Position numbers and translations under genes: made by a program. Under the pieces are notes generated by a model that saw only the letters and a program-made list of their open reading frames with translations, was not told where the DNA came from and ran no database searches. A stretch of DNA of 64,000 nucleotides. Source: Rhizobium sullae. Lineage in GTDB: Bacteria; Pseudomonadota; Alphaproteobacteria; Rhizobiales; Rhizobiaceae. Location: positions 496,001-560,000 of the forward strand of contig NZ_CP104144.1 of the NCBI RefSeq assembly GCF_025200715.1. The letters are read 5' to 3'. Positions 9,607-19,236 of the stretch are shown piece after piece. Positions within the stretch are counted from its first letter, which is position 1. Each line of letters begins with the position of its first letter.

Positions 9607-11610
9607 TCACACCTGTGCCGCAAGCAGTTCGGTCCGCTTGCCTTCCGTTTTGCGGACGTCTTCCACCGGGATGTAGAAGTCGCGCCTATAGTTGAAGGTA
9701 TGGGCGATCGTGACGACGAGCAGCCCCACAGCGGAGAGCACGACGAGCCACCATATATACCAGATGAGGCCGAAGGCGAGAGCCACGCTGATGGCCGAAA
9801 GGATCGCGCCGGTGCCGGTGTTTTTCGGCATGTGGATCGGCTTGAAGCCTTCAAGGGGCCGTTCGTAGCCGCGGTTCTTCATGTCGTACCAGCTGTCATG
9901 ATCGTGCACGACCGGCGTGAAGGCGAAATTGTAATCCGGCGGCGGCGAGGAAGTCGACCACTCCAGTGTGCGGCCATCCCATGGATCACCTGTATGGTCG
10001 GCGAGCGCCTCACGCTTCATGAAGCTGACGACGAGCTGAACGAGGAACGCCAGGATGCCGAGCGCGATCAGGAAAGCACCGAAGGCCGCAATGATGAACC
10101 AGATCTGCAGCGACGGATCCTCGAATTGCGAGACACGGCGGGTGACGCCCATCAGGCCGAGCACATAGAGCGGCATGAACGCGAAGTAGAAGCCGGTCAG
10201 CCAGAACCAGAAGCTCACCTTACCCCAGAAGGCATCGAGCTTGAAGCCGAAGGCCTTCGGGAACCAGTAGTTGACGCCGGCAAGCAGGCCGAACAGCACG
10301 CCGCCGATGATCACATTGTGGAAGTGGGCGATCAGGAAGAGCGAGTTGTGCAGCACGAAGTCCGCAGGCGGAACGGCGAGCAGCACGCCCGTCATACCGC
10401 CGATGACGAAGGTCACCATGAAGCCGACGGTCCAAAGCATCGGCACCTCATAACGAATGCGGCCGCGATACATGGTGAAGAGCCAGTTGAACATCTTCGC
10501 TCCGGTGGGGATCGAGATGATCATCGTCGTTATGCCGAAGAAGGAGTTGACGCTGGCGCCGGAACCCATGGTGAAGAAGTGGTGGAGCCAGACGATATAG
10601 GAAAGGATGGTGATGACCACCGTTGCGTAGACCATAGAGGCATAGCCGAAGAGGCGCTTGCCGCAGAAGGTGGCGACGACTTCCGAGAAGATGCCGAAGG
10701 CCGGCAGCACGAGGATATAGACCTCAGGATGACCCCAGATCCAGATGAGGTTGACATACATCATCGGATTGCCGCCGAGGTCGTTCGTGAAGAAGTTCGT
10801 TCCGGCGTAGCGGTCGAGCGACAAGAGCGCGAGCGTTGCCGTCAGGATCGGAAAGGTGGCGACGATCAAGACGTTGGTGCAGAGCGAGGTCCAGGTGAAG
10901 ACGGGGAGCTTCATCATGGTCATACCGGGCGCGCGCATCTTGACGATGGTGGCGATCAGATTGATGCCCGACAGTGTCGTTCCCACACCTGCGACCTGCA
11001 GGCCCCAGATGTAGTAATCGACGCCGACTCCGGGACTGTAGTCGGCGCCTGAAAGCGGCGGGTAGGCAAGCCAACCGGTGCGCGCGAACTCGCCGATGAA
11101 GAGCGACAGCATGATGATGATGGCGCCGGCCGTCGTCATCCAGAAGGAGAAGTTGTTGAGGAACGGGAAGGAGACGTCACGGGCGCCGATCTGCATAGGC
11201 ACCACGAAGTTCATCAGGCCCGTGACGAAGGGCATGGCCACGAAGAAGATCATGATCACGCCGTGGGCGGTGAAGATCTGGTCATAATGGTGCGGCGGCA
11301 GGTAGCCTTCCGATCCGTTGAAGGCGATCGCCTGCTGGATGCGCATCATGATCGCGTCCGAGAAGCCGCGCAGCAGCATGATGACGGCGAGGATGACATA
11401 CATGATGCCGATCTTCTTGTGATCGACGCTAGTGATCCAGTCGTGCCACAACGGACCCCAGAACTTGAAATAGGTGATGAGGCCAAGCACGGCCAGACCA
11501 CCGATCACCACGGCGATGAAAGTCGCGACGAGGATCGGCTCGTGATAGGGGATCGCTTCAAGCGTCAACCGGCCGAAGATGAACTTCAGGAGGTCAGGAT
11601 TGGAAAACAT
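9607..11610 (-). CDS. cyoB: Cytochrome o ubiquinol oxidase subunit I (CyoB)
   Basis: 667 residues, the catalytic heme-copper subunit with about 15 membrane helices. Heme and copper ligands are visible: [11 protein letters not shown] (low-spin heme His), [12 protein letters not shown] (CuB His with the cross-linked Tyr), WLHHFF (two CuB His) and [11 protein letters not shown] (both heme His). It oxidises ubiquinol, reduces O2 to water and pumps protons. The length agrees with the E. coli protein (663 aa). It follows cyoA after a 45-base gap and is coupled to cyoC. Confidence 0.97.
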   Translation of the reverse strand: MFSNPDLLKFIFGRLTLEAIPYHEPILVATFIAVVIGGLAVLGLITYFKFWGPLWHDWITSVDHKKIGIMYVILAVIMLLRGFSDAIMMRIQQAIAFNGSEGYLPPHHYDQIFTAHGVIMIFFVAMPFVTGLMNFVVPMQIGARDVSFPFLNNFSFWMTTAGAIIIMLSLFIGEFARTGWLAYPPLSGADYSPGVGVDYYIWGLQVAGVGTTLSGINLIATIVKMRAPGMTMMKLPVFTWTSLCTNVLIVATFPILTATLALLSLDRYAGTNFFTNDLGGNPMMYVNLIWIWGHPEVYILVLPAFGIFSEVVATFCGKRLFGYASMVYATVVITILSYIVWLHHFFTMGSGASVNSFFGITTMIISIPTGAKMFNWLFTMYRGRIRYEVPMLWTVGFMVTFVIGGMTGVLLAVPPADFVLHNSLFLIAHFHNVIIGGVLFGLLAGVNYWFPKAFGFKLDAFWGKVSFWFWLTGFYFAFMPLYVLGLMGVTRRVSQFEDPSLQIWFIIAAFGAFLIALGILAFLVQLVVSFMKREALADHTGDPWDGRTLEWSTSSPPPDYNFAFTPVVHDHDSWYDMKNRGYERPLEGFKPIHMPKNTGTGAILSAISVALAFGLIWYIWWLVVLSAVGLLVVTIAHTFNYRRDFYIPVEDVRKTEGKRTELLAAQV

Positions 11611-11655
11611 GGATTAACCCGTTCATTGGTGTCTTAGCGACGCAAAGCGCTAGGT

Positions 11656-12831
11656 TTAATTGTTGTTGCCCGGCTGAGCCGGATTGCCGCTGCCGTGGTT
11701 CATGTCCGGCATCGAATGGCCGTCGTGCTGCATTCCGGGCATGGTCTGCCCGCCCTGCTGCGGTTGGGCGCCGGGCTGCTGGCCGCTGTTTTCCGTGCCC
11801 TTCGGCGCCTCGTCGCTGAAAGCCGGCGTGCCGGTTGCCGGGAAGGTCGGGGCGTTGGCGCGTTCACCCTGTTCGGCATGACGGTTGTCATATTCCAGCC
11901 GCTCGCGGTTTTCGGCGCTTTCCCTGCCGCCGCCGCCCATCATGTCGATATGCATCATCTCGTTCATGCACATCTTTCCGGGTGTCGCGCACATGTTGAG
12001 GATCGCCTCGTAGAGGCCGGCCTCGGCGCTGGAGTAATAGCGCACCGGCTCGCGTTCGCTCGGCTTTTCAAGCTTCAGGTAGGCATCGCGGTTCAACGCC
12101 GTACCTTGGGATTTGACGCGGGTGACCCAATCGTCGAAGCCCTGCTGGTTGAGGCCGTGAAACCTGAAGCGCATGTGCGAGAAGCCATCGCCGCTGTAAT
12201 TGGCGGAAAAGCCCTCGTACTCGCCTTCCTTGTTGATGACCGCGTGCAACCTCGTCTGCATGCCCGGCATGGCGTAGATCTGGCCGGCGAGCGCCGGGAT
12301 ATAGAAGGAGTTCATCACCGAAGAGGCGGTGATCTTGAAATTGATCGGCACGTCGACAGGGGCGGCCAATTCGTTGACGGTCGCAATGCCGAGATCCGGA
12401 TAGAAAAACAGCCATTTCCAATCGAGCGCTACGACTTCGACAGTCAGCGGCTTCGCGTCGGCAGGAATCGCACGTTCTGCGTCCAGCCGATCCAGCACGC
12501 GATAAGGGTCGAGCTTGTGGGTGCTGATCCAGGTGATTGCGCCGAGCGCGATGATGATAGCAAGCGGCGCCGACCAGATCACGACTTCGAGGCGGGTTGA
12601 GTGATGCCATTCCGGATCATAGGTTGCCGCGGTGTTCGAGCGCCGGTACCGCCAGGCGAAGAAGAGTGTCAAGAACAAGACGGGCACGATGATCAGCAGC
12701 ATCAGGAAGGTCGAGACCATGATGAGGTCCGCCTGTTGATTGGCGATGTCGCCCGAAGGCGACATCACCACCAGATTGCACCCTGCCAGCATGAATAGCG
12801 GCAATACGAATAGAAGGCGGGAAAACTTCAT
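11656..12831 (-). CDS. cyoA: Cytochrome o ubiquinol oxidase subunit II (CyoA) with long Met/His-rich tail
   Basis: 391 residues. It begins with a lipoprotein signal (LFMLAGC, lipid Cys18), then two membrane helices (about 38-60 and 84-103) and a periplasmic cupredoxin domain (about 130-240) without the CuA ligands, as expected for a quinol oxidase. The conserved GKMCMNEMMHID segment lies at 285-296. Family members are normally about 310-330 aa. Here residues 300-391 form a low-complexity tail, Gln/Gly/Pro-rich and ending in a Met/His-rich stretch (GMQHDGHSMPDMNHG). The start at 12831 puts the signal peptide at the N-terminus; the longer frame to 12930 is rejected. First gene of cyoABCD-SURF1. 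Confidence 0.95.
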   Translation of the reverse strand: MKFSRLLFVLPLFMLAGCNLVVMSPSGDIANQQADLIMVSTFLMLLIIVPVLFLTLFFAWRYRRSNTAATYDPEWHHSTRLEVVIWSAPLAIIIALGAITWISTHKLDPYRVLDRLDAERAIPADAKPLTVEVVALDWKWLFFYPDLGIATVNELAAPVDVPINFKITASSVMNSFYIPALAGQIYAMPGMQTRLHAVINKEGEYEGFSANYSGDGFSHMRFRFHGLNQQGFDDWVTRVKSQGTALNRDAYLKLEKPSEREPVRYYSSAEAGLYEAILNMCATPGKMCMNEMMHIDMMGGGGRESAENRERLEYDNRHAEQGERANAPTFPATGTPAFSDEAPKGTENSGQQPGAQPQQGGQTMPGMQHDGHSMPDMNHGSGNPAQPGNNN

Positions 12832-13215
12832 CAGTTTTTGCACGTCTCTAAGCTCTTGTTGTTTCGTCCGAACCGCGACTAAAGCACGGAACGGCATGGT
12901 GACATGAGGTGTTTGGTCGCAGTGCAGCAAATATGCCGCGGTGCGGCAGGATATCGCTTTTTTACGGCCTTCCTGAAATCCTGATTAATTCAGTAAGGAT
13001 TTTGATCGGCGATAAAATGTTTCCCGGCCTATATATCCGCAAAAGCAGCGTTGGCCAGTTTCCGCCAGCCGTCCCTCATGCATTTTGCGACCTGCATTGC
13101 AATTTTGGAAATGGATGATGAACTATTTACGCCACGCGGACTTGATAACCCGGCAGGTTTGATCAAGATCGTCTTGAGGCGCTTCGTACAAGCACTTCAA
13201 CGAGGGAGGCGTTAA
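12832..13215. other. Divergent promoter region between cyoA and an MFS gene
   Basis: 384 AT-richer bases between divergently read genes, so it should carry both promoters. A partial match to an FNR/FixK box (TTGAT, four bases, ATCGT at 13159-13172) is present, but the right half is imperfect and I do not call it. No gene is seen. Confidence 0.5.
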
Positions 13216-14550
13216 ATGGCTGAAACACAAGTACACTACGGACCGTCATCGCGCACACTGGAACGCGACGCCCGCAGAATTCATGACGATAAGCCGGTCT
13301 CGCCGGGCAGCATCGCGATCGGTGTCGTCATCGGGCGCATGTCGGAATTTTTCGATTTCTTCGTTTACGGCCTGGCCTCGGTTCTCGTCTTCCCGCAGCT
13401 TGTCTTTCCCTTCGCGCCGGACCGGCTGACCGCCACGCTTTATTCTTTCGCGATCTTTTCGCTGGCTTTTCTCGCCCGCCCTGTCGGCTCCGTTGTCTTC
13501 ATGACGGTCGACCGCCTTTACGGCCGCGGCACAAAACTGACGATCGCGCTCTTCCTGCTTGGCGGCTCGACAGCCTCGATAGCCTTCCTGCCCGGTTATA
13601 GCCAAATCGGCTACTGGTCGATCGCGCTGCTTGCGCTCTTTCGCCTTGGGCAGGGCTTCGCCCTCGGCGGCGCCTGGGATGGGCTTGCTTCGCTGCTGGC
13701 GCTCAATGCACCGGAACGGCACCGCGGCTGGTATGCGATGATCCCGCAGCTCGGCGCGCCGATCGGCTTTGCCCTGGCGAGCACCCTCTTCGGCTTCTTC
13801 GTTGCCAATCTTTCAAACGATGATTTCCTCTCTTGGGGCTGGCGCTACCCGTTCTTCGTCGCGTTCGCGATCAACGTCGTGGCGCTCTTTGCCCGCCTGC
13901 GTCTCGTCATGACCAAGGAGTTCGGCACGCTTCTGGAGCAGCATGAATTGGAAGCCGCGCCAATTCTCGATGTCCTCCGCATCCACGGCCGCGATATCCT
14001 GATCGGCGCCTTCGTGCCTCTCGCAAGCTTTGCGATGTTCCATCTCGTTACCATTTTTCCGCTTGGCTGGATGAGCCTCTACGGCAGTCAACCGCTCGGC
14101 ACTTTCCTGGTCGTGCAGATCATCGGTGCCATGGTCGGCATCGTCGCGATCATCGCCTCGGGCCTGATTGCCGATCGCATCGGCCGCCGCGGTCAGCTTG
14201 CCGTCTGCGCCGTGCTGATTGCGATCTTCTCGTTCATCGGCCCGATGCTGATTGCCGCCGGCGACACTGGTCAGGATGCTTTCGTCATCATCGGCTTCGG
14301 TGTGCTTGGCCTTTCGTTCGGACAGGCGACCGGTTCGATCTCTTCGCGATTCGGCCGCGGCTACCGCTACACGGGCGCAGCCTTCACGTCGGATCTCGCG
14401 TGGCTGGTGGGTGCAGGTTTTGCGCCGCTCGTTGCGCTTGGCCTGTCCAGCCGCTTCGGCCTGCCTTTTGTCGGCTATTACCTGCTTTCAGGCGCCATCT
14501 GCACGCTTGCCGCGCTTGCCTTCAGCAAGGCGCTGGAGCAGCGCGAATAG
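13216..14550 (+). CDS. MFS transporter, metabolite:H+ symporter type
   Basis: 444 residues with 12 membrane helices. The N-terminal RMSEFFDFFVYGLAS segment and the loop DRLYGRGTKLTIALF resemble the MHS (citrate/proline/dicarboxylate symporter) branch, and the second half repeats the loop as LIADRIGRRGQLAV. GAGGGAGG sits about 5 bases before the ATG. Substrate unknown; organic acids are typical for the branch. It is divergent from cyoA and followed by a hairpin terminator. Confidence 0.88.
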   Translation: MAETQVHYGPSSRTLERDARRIHDDKPVSPGSIAIGVVIGRMSEFFDFFVYGLASVLVFPQLVFPFAPDRLTATLYSFAIFSLAFLARPVGSVVFMTVDRLYGRGTKLTIALFLLGGSTASIAFLPGYSQIGYWSIALLALFRLGQGFALGGAWDGLASLLALNAPERHRGWYAMIPQLGAPIGFALASTLFGFFVANLSNDDFLSWGWRYPFFVAFAINVVALFARLRLVMTKEFGTLLEQHELEAAPILDVLRIHGRDILIGAFVPLASFAMFHLVTIFPLGWMSLYGSQPLGTFLVVQIIGAMVGIVAIIASGLIADRIGRRGQLAVCAVLIAIFSFIGPMLIAAGDTGQDAFVIIGFGVLGLSFGQATGSISSRFGRGYRYTGAAFTSDLAWLVGAGFAPLVALGLSSRFGLPFVGYYLLSGAICTLAALAFSKALEQRE

Positions 14551-14566
14551 CGACGACTGAAGCATG

Positions 14567-14598
14567 AAGCCCGCCGGCTGTCCGCCGTACGGGCTTTT
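14567..14598 (+). terminator. Intrinsic terminator after the MFS gene
   Basis: AAGCCCG (14567-14573) pairs with CGGGCTT (14590-14596), with a 16-base loop that can itself fold, followed by more T. It begins 17 bases after the MFS stop and also faces the end of the cNMP-binding gene, so it may act in both directions. Confidence 0.6.
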
Positions 14599-14618
14599 CA
14601 CGTCCGGATTCGCCGAAA

Positions 14619-15089
14619 TTACTGAAGGGCTGCCTGCGGCTTTTTTGCAGCACGTGCTGCCGTCAGTTCCGCGGTCGTATGGTTCAGGCGGTCGGCAAGG
14701 ACGCGCATGATCTCGACGGCGATTTCGGGAAAATCGCTGAGAAGCTTCAGGAAATGTTCCTTGCTGATGCGAAGCACTTCGAGCGCGGAGGTGGCACGGA
14801 CGGTTGCGGTACGCGACACGTCACAGAGAATGGCGATTTCGCCGACGATGGAATTAACCTCGACATCGGCGACCTTTATGTCGCCCGCAGGCGAATTCAC
14901 CAGAATATCGGCGGTTCCGGAAAGCACGACATAGGCCGCGTCGCCCGGATCGCCTTGGTGGAAAAGGTCCTGACCGGCCTTGTAGGTCATCCGGTCGGAG
15001 GTGAAGGCCAAAAGCTTGAGTTTCGCCGGGGCGACCCTTGCGAAGATCGGCACCCGCCGTAGCATTTCGACTTCATCTCTCAACAGCAT
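14619..15089 (-). CDS. Stand-alone cyclic-nucleotide-binding (CAP_ED) protein
   Basis: 156 residues, nearly all one cNMP-binding beta-roll. Visible are the AGQDLFHQGDPGDAAYVVLSG strand-loop, the phosphate-binding-cassette region NSIVGEIAILCDVSRTATVRA (cap Gly-Glu and Arg-Thr), and C-terminal helices. There is no HTH domain, so it is not a Crp-type transcription factor but a signal-binding module that must act on a partner. Family members bind cAMP or cGMP. It is the last gene of a minus-strand run with an ABC exporter and three glycosyltransferases; the gap to the exporter gene is 107 bases. A link to export or synthesis is inferred from position only. Confidence 0.88.
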   Translation of the reverse strand: MLLRDEVEMLRRVPIFARVAPAKLKLLAFTSDRMTYKAGQDLFHQGDPGDAAYVVLSGTADILVNSPAGDIKVADVEVNSIVGEIAILCDVSRTATVRATSALEVLRISKEHFLKLLSDFPEIAVEIMRVLADRLNHTTAELTAARAAKKPQAALQ

Positions 15090-15196
15090 GAGCGTCTCAC
15101 CCCCTGCCGCTTCTCCTCGCCGAAGGAGAACGCGCTTTAAAAAACTCTACTGACATTCCCTCGCAAGAATGCCGTCTCTGCCGCCCTAATAGAATA

Positions 15197-17911
15197 TTAC
15201 GATAACAGTTCCTTGAACATACCGTTTTTCTCGGAAAGTTCCGGATAGTTCCCAGCTTCCACTAAATCACCGCGATTAAAAAGCAGAATCCGATCGAAGA
15301 TTTCTGCAAGTCTTGCGTTTGAAAGCACCCAGATAATCGCTGGACGTTTACCTTCCTCGTGTAGACCTTGAACGACATTGCGGATGATCTGATCCTGCAC
15401 ACGCTGATCGAGCGCGGGAAGCGGCCGGTTGAAGATGAAGTAATCAGAACGTTTCAAAAGCGCACGGGCAAGGTTGAGTTTTTGCCGCTGGACCATGGTC
15501 AATCGTTTGCCGCCGGAGCCGACATCGAATTCAAGTCCGATCGACAACACGTCGTCGAAAAGATCAAGTGTGTCGAAGAGTTCGCTCATGATGGTACGAA
15601 TACGATCGGACGCGTCCGCCTGTTGATAGGCGATGCGGCCGAACAGCACATTGTCCATCAGCGACGCGGATGAGGTGAAGCGCTCGGGATCGTAGCGCTC
15701 GATGAGAGCTGCCAGATCGTCCGGTATATTCTCGTGAAATTGCTTGCGGGCGCCCACGATCTTCGCCATCAGTTCATCGCTCAGCAAGCCGAAGCGGTGG
15801 CGCGGCTCGATATAGGCAAAGCTCAGCCGGATGATCATCGACCGCTCGTCGATAGTCGCATCCTCGAACCTGCGGCTCTGCAATTTCTGCAGCAATGCCT
15901 GATAGGTCGGAATATCATCCGCCGTCATGAAGGTCAGTTGCTGGAAGAAGGGGTGGTCCGGCGGCAGATCGTGGAAGAGTTCGACGGCGTTTTCGGCGAT
16001 TTCCAGACCCATCGCATAGAGGTCGTTGCTGAGGCCGGTATCGCGGAAAAGCTGCTGGAAATACGGGTGTGCCGCAAGCCTGCGGTTGTTCATCATCGGC
16101 CGTTTCATCGTGCCGAAAAGCAGGTTTTCACCGACCGTTGCCTGGGGATTGTAGTTGTCGAAGTCAAAGGGCACGACAACGGCATCGAGGTTCTCGTCCT
16201 TCATGCGTTCGCGCAGCGACCGGCGCAGATCAACGATGCGACCTGCAAGAGCAACGTGCACGCTTGTATCGACCGTCGAGCGGAGAGCAAGGTCAAGTAT
16301 GTCGTGCGAAATCAACACGGCATCGAGCACCGGCCGGATCGCCGTCAGCAGATCGTCCGGGCCGGTCGCGCCGGCGGCGTTGTAATCCACCCAGTCGCTG
16401 TTGAGGTCGAGCGTCGGGTTGCCGGCCTTCAGCGCCTCGGCGGCATGCCATTTGAAGTCCTGGGCGGCCTCGCCTTCGTAGCCCGGATCGGTCAGCGGCG
16501 CGTGCTTGAGGCCGTAGAGCAGGTTGTCACGCAACGTGCCGTGGAAAAAATAAGTATCGGCGGAAGCGTAGGAAATGCGGCGGCCGGTAATCGATTCCGG
16601 TAGTTCCAGAAGGTCGCGGCCGTCGATGCTGATACGGCCCGAGTCGGGCCAGACGATGCGGCCGAGCGCTTCTGCGAAAGCCTCCGCACCGCTGCCGTTC
16701 GGCCCGACGATCGCCACCGTCTCGTTCGGCCTGATCTCAACCGAGACGCGATCGACCAGACGCGCGCCGCTATCGTCGCTGACGGCGAGGTTACTGACGA
16801 CGAGTGCCGCCGTCAGTGGGCCGACTGCTTCTGCCGGGATTTCCTGGATCCGGCTGTCGATGAGGGGCTCGACATTGAACTGTTCATAGACCTGCTGATA
16901 CTTCACCTGAACGTCCTGGCGCATCTGATCCCAGTCGATCAATTCCTTCAATGGTCCTGGAAGATCCTTGTAGGCGCTGATGACGGCGACGAGCTGGCCT
17001 ATGTCAAGGCGCCCCTGCAGCGCCAGATAGCCGCCGATCGCGTAGAAGAGGAAGGGGGTCACCTGAGCCAGGAAGTTGTTCAGGAACTTCACCAGGAATT
17101 TCCACTGGTAAAGGTCGTAACGAATTGAAAAGATCAGGCCGAGACGCGTAGCGATGTCAGCACGTTCCAGGTTCGAGGTGTCATTGCCGTGGATCGTACC
17201 GATCCCCTCGACAATCTCGCCGACGCGGCCGGAAAGCTCGCGGGCCGTCAACTGGCGCTGGCGGCCGAGCTCGAGCAGCCGTTTTCTCATACGCGGAATG
17301 ATGACCGCCTGCACGCCGACGATTGCTGCTGCAATCATGCCGAGCCAGAAATTCTGGACAATGATGAAGGCAAGCGCCGTCAGCGCCTGGCCGCCGAGAA
17401 GGGCAGGCGAGACAAAAGCATCACCCGTGAAGCCGCCCATCGGCTCCACCTCGTCCTTGATCATCGTGGCAATTTCAGCAGATTTCACGCGCTTGAAATG
17501 AACGGGCGGGAAACGCAGCACCCGGTCGATCAATTGAAACCGGATACGCCGCAGCATCCGTTCGCCGAGGCGGCCCTTATAGGTGTTGATATAGAACTTG
17601 AAGAGGCCGTTCAGCACCACCAGTGCCAGGAAGACGAGGCTCAGCGCCATCAGCGTCTGCAGCCGGTTGAGCTGCAGACCCTCGAAGAATTCGACATGCC
17701 CGATCAGCGGGATGTCGTAGGCAATATGCATGAAGGTCTGCCTCGCATTCGCATTCTCGAAGCCATCACCCTGGATCGGTCCGTTGACGATCTGTTTCGG
17801 CAGATCGAAGGACAGGAAGTAAGGGACCATCGAGACGGCGACCACGGCCAGAATCCAAAGCTGCTGCCGGCGCGTGTTCGACCAGATATAGCGGGCGAGG
17901 CTTTTTTCCAT
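15197..17911 (-). CDS. Large ABC-exporter-like protein with degenerate, expanded nucleotide-binding domain
   Basis: 904 residues, against about 600 for a normal half-exporter. Residues 15-320 are a six-helix exporter membrane domain. The ATPase domain starts normally (VEIRPNETVAIVGPNGSG, 391-408), but the Walker A Lys-Ser/Thr is replaced (GSGAEAF). The signature region reads GSGGKRLTMVQRQ (799-810), Walker B is DYFIFNRP (823-830, no Asp-Glu), and the switch His is replaced (WVLSNAR). About 250 extra residues lie between the Q-loop region and the signature. They contain repeated versions of the post-Q-loop motif: LRDNLLYG (460-467), VGENLLFG (593-600), MDNVLFG (752-758). It probably cannot hydrolyse ATP by itself. 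It is next to three glycosyltransferases, so a glycan-related role is an inference. The start at ATG 17911 gives a sensible N-terminal helix. Confidence 0.9.
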   Translation of the reverse strand: MEKSLARYIWSNTRRQQLWILAVVAVSMVPYFLSFDLPKQIVNGPIQGDGFENANARQTFMHIAYDIPLIGHVEFFEGLQLNRLQTLMALSLVFLALVVLNGLFKFYINTYKGRLGERMLRRIRFQLIDRVLRFPPVHFKRVKSAEIATMIKDEVEPMGGFTGDAFVSPALLGGQALTALAFIIVQNFWLGMIAAAIVGVQAVIIPRMRKRLLELGRQRQLTARELSGRVGEIVEGIGTIHGNDTSNLERADIATRLGLIFSIRYDLYQWKFLVKFLNNFLAQVTPFLFYAIGGYLALQGRLDIGQLVAVISAYKDLPGPLKELIDWDQMRQDVQVKYQQVYEQFNVEPLIDSRIQEIPAEAVGPLTAALVVSNLAVSDDSGARLVDRVSVEIRPNETVAIVGPNGSGAEAFAEALGRIVWPDSGRISIDGRDLLELPESITGRRISYASADTYFFHGTLRDNLLYGLKHAPLTDPGYEGEAAQDFKWHAAEALKAGNPTLDLNSDWVDYNAAGATGPDDLLTAIRPVLDAVLISHDILDLALRSTVDTSVHVALAGRIVDLRRSLRERMKDENLDAVVVPFDFDNYNPQATVGENLLFGTMKRPMMNNRRLAAHPYFQQLFRDTGLSNDLYAMGLEIAENAVELFHDLPPDHPFFQQLTFMTADDIPTYQALLQKLQSRRFEDATIDERSMIIRLSFAYIEPRHRFGLLSDELMAKIVGARKQFHENIPDDLAALIERYDPERFTSSASLMDNVLFGRIAYQQADASDRIRTIMSELFDTLDLFDDVLSIGLEFDVGSGGKRLTMVQRQKLNLARALLKRSDYFIFNRPLPALDQRVQDQIIRNVVQGLHEEGKRPAIIWVLSNARLAEIFDRILLFNRGDLVEAGNYPELSEKNGMFKELLS

Positions 17912-18102
17912 GCTAATCGTCAGCCTGATGGGAAAGGGCGGACCGCGATATCGGGCCGTTCAAAAGGGGAGATGCCGAAAACAGATTCATGCAACCGGAC
18001 CGCCGGATATCGTAGAAGATCAAGGAGAAGCGGATTGATGTGGAATGCCGATTCTCGCCAGAGGTTAGTTATATCACAGGATTTTCATAATAGGCGAGCG
18101 AT

Positions 18103-19236
18103 TCAACCGAGCATCGATCGGATGATCGAAGCGGTTGTCCCGGCGCCTGTCAGATCGAGCGCGACTTCCTTTCTGGCCGGCGCTGCAAGCGCGCTTTCGA
18201 CCGCCGCGGCCACATGCTCGGCCGTCAATCCTTGCTCCGGAAGAATAGTGGCAAGACCCATCGCCTGCAGGCGCTCGGCCCGCACAGTCTGCTCCGTTTC
18301 GCCGCCGGCGACAAAGGGAATGAGGATCGAGCAGCAATCCGCATGCAGCAGGTCTCCGATCGTATTGTAGCCCGCCTGCGAGATCGAGACCTTCGCGCCG
18401 CGCAGCAGGGAAGGAAAGTCCTTGCGGAAGCGCGTGAGCCTGATGTTAGCGGGCGCATTCCGGCTCAGGCCTATAAAGTCCGCTTCCGGCAAATTGGGAC
18501 CGGTAACGAGCAGCCAGCGATGGCTTTCGGGGAGCATGGCGGCTGCATCGCGGGCCGCGCGGATCAGGTCCAGGCCAACGGCTCCGCCGCCCGCAGAGGC
18601 AATGATGTCGAAGATTTCCGCTGGCTCGGCCGCTGGTGCTGCTGCAACGAGGCCTGTGTAATGCACCTTGTCTGCGATTTCAGCTGTCAGCCGAAAGGTA
18701 TCTTCGAGCCGCACGAAATCCGGATCACCGTGAATAAGCACGGCATCGAAGTGGCGCTTCACCAGGTCGACGGTTTCCTCGTCGCGCCCTGGCTTGCGGT
18801 TTTCCTGCAGGATGTCGCGCACGGAGGTGAAAAGCTTCGGCCGCGGATCGGTCTTTTCGATCATATCGAGCAGCGGCAGCAACTCGAAACGCATCTGCCG
18901 CCGGCCGAAGGGGAAGGCCTCGATTATGACGGCGTCCGGCTTCGCCTCTTGAAACGCTGCAAGCAGCAGATCGCGACGTCGCGAGAGAAACTCCTCGCCG
19001 GCGACATTGCCGTCGGCGTCCGCAAGGCCAGAAAAGCCTGCATTGCTGGCGACGACCGCTGGCAGCGCTACGGTCTTCACGCCGTCGCCGGGAAAACCGG
19101 AAACCGGCAGGCCGCCGGTCACGATCGTCACATCGAAGCCGTCCTTGGCCAAAGCGTCCGCAATGCGGCTTGCGCGCGCGATATGGCCGATGCCGAGTAG
19201 GTGCTGGACGTAGAAGAGGATGCGTTTTGCACTCAT
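18103..19236 (-). CDS. GT-B glycosyltransferase, MurG/GT28-like
   Basis: 377 residues. The N-terminus RILFYVQHLLGIGHIARASR carries the Gly-rich loop of a MurG-like GT-B fold, and the C-terminal half holds AGYNTIGDLL and FVAGGETEQTVRAERL, the sugar-nucleotide-binding region of that class. It shares this plan with the protein at 20492-21700, so the two are likely paralogues. The start at ATG 19236 overlaps the stop of the upstream glycosyltransferase as ATGA; the longer reading to 19251 would lie inside that gene. Acceptor and sugar are unknown. Part of a three-glycosyltransferase operon. Confidence 0.87.
   Translation of the reverse strand: MSAKRILFYVQHLLGIGHIARASRIADALAKDGFDVTIVTGGLPVSGFPGDGVKTVALPAVVASNAGFSGLADADGNVAGEEFLSRRRDLLLAAFQEAKPDAVIIEAFPFGRRQMRFELLPLLDMIEKTDPRPKLFTSVRDILQENRKPGRDEETVDLVKRHFDAVLIHGDPDFVRLEDTFRLTAEIADKVHYTGLVAAAPAAEPAEIFDIIASAGGGAVGLDLIRAARDAAAMLPESHRWLLVTGPNLPEADFIGLSRNAPANIRLTRFRKDFPSLLRGAKVSISQAGYNTIGDLLHADCCSILIPFVAGGETEQTVRAERLQAMGLATILPEQGLTAEHVAAAVESALAAPARKEVALDLTGAGTTASIIRSMLG

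Noticed and set aside
13159..13172. FNR/FixK-like box upstream of the MFS gene
   Set aside because: Only the left half matches TTGAT; the right half ATCGT is imperfect, and no second box supports it.
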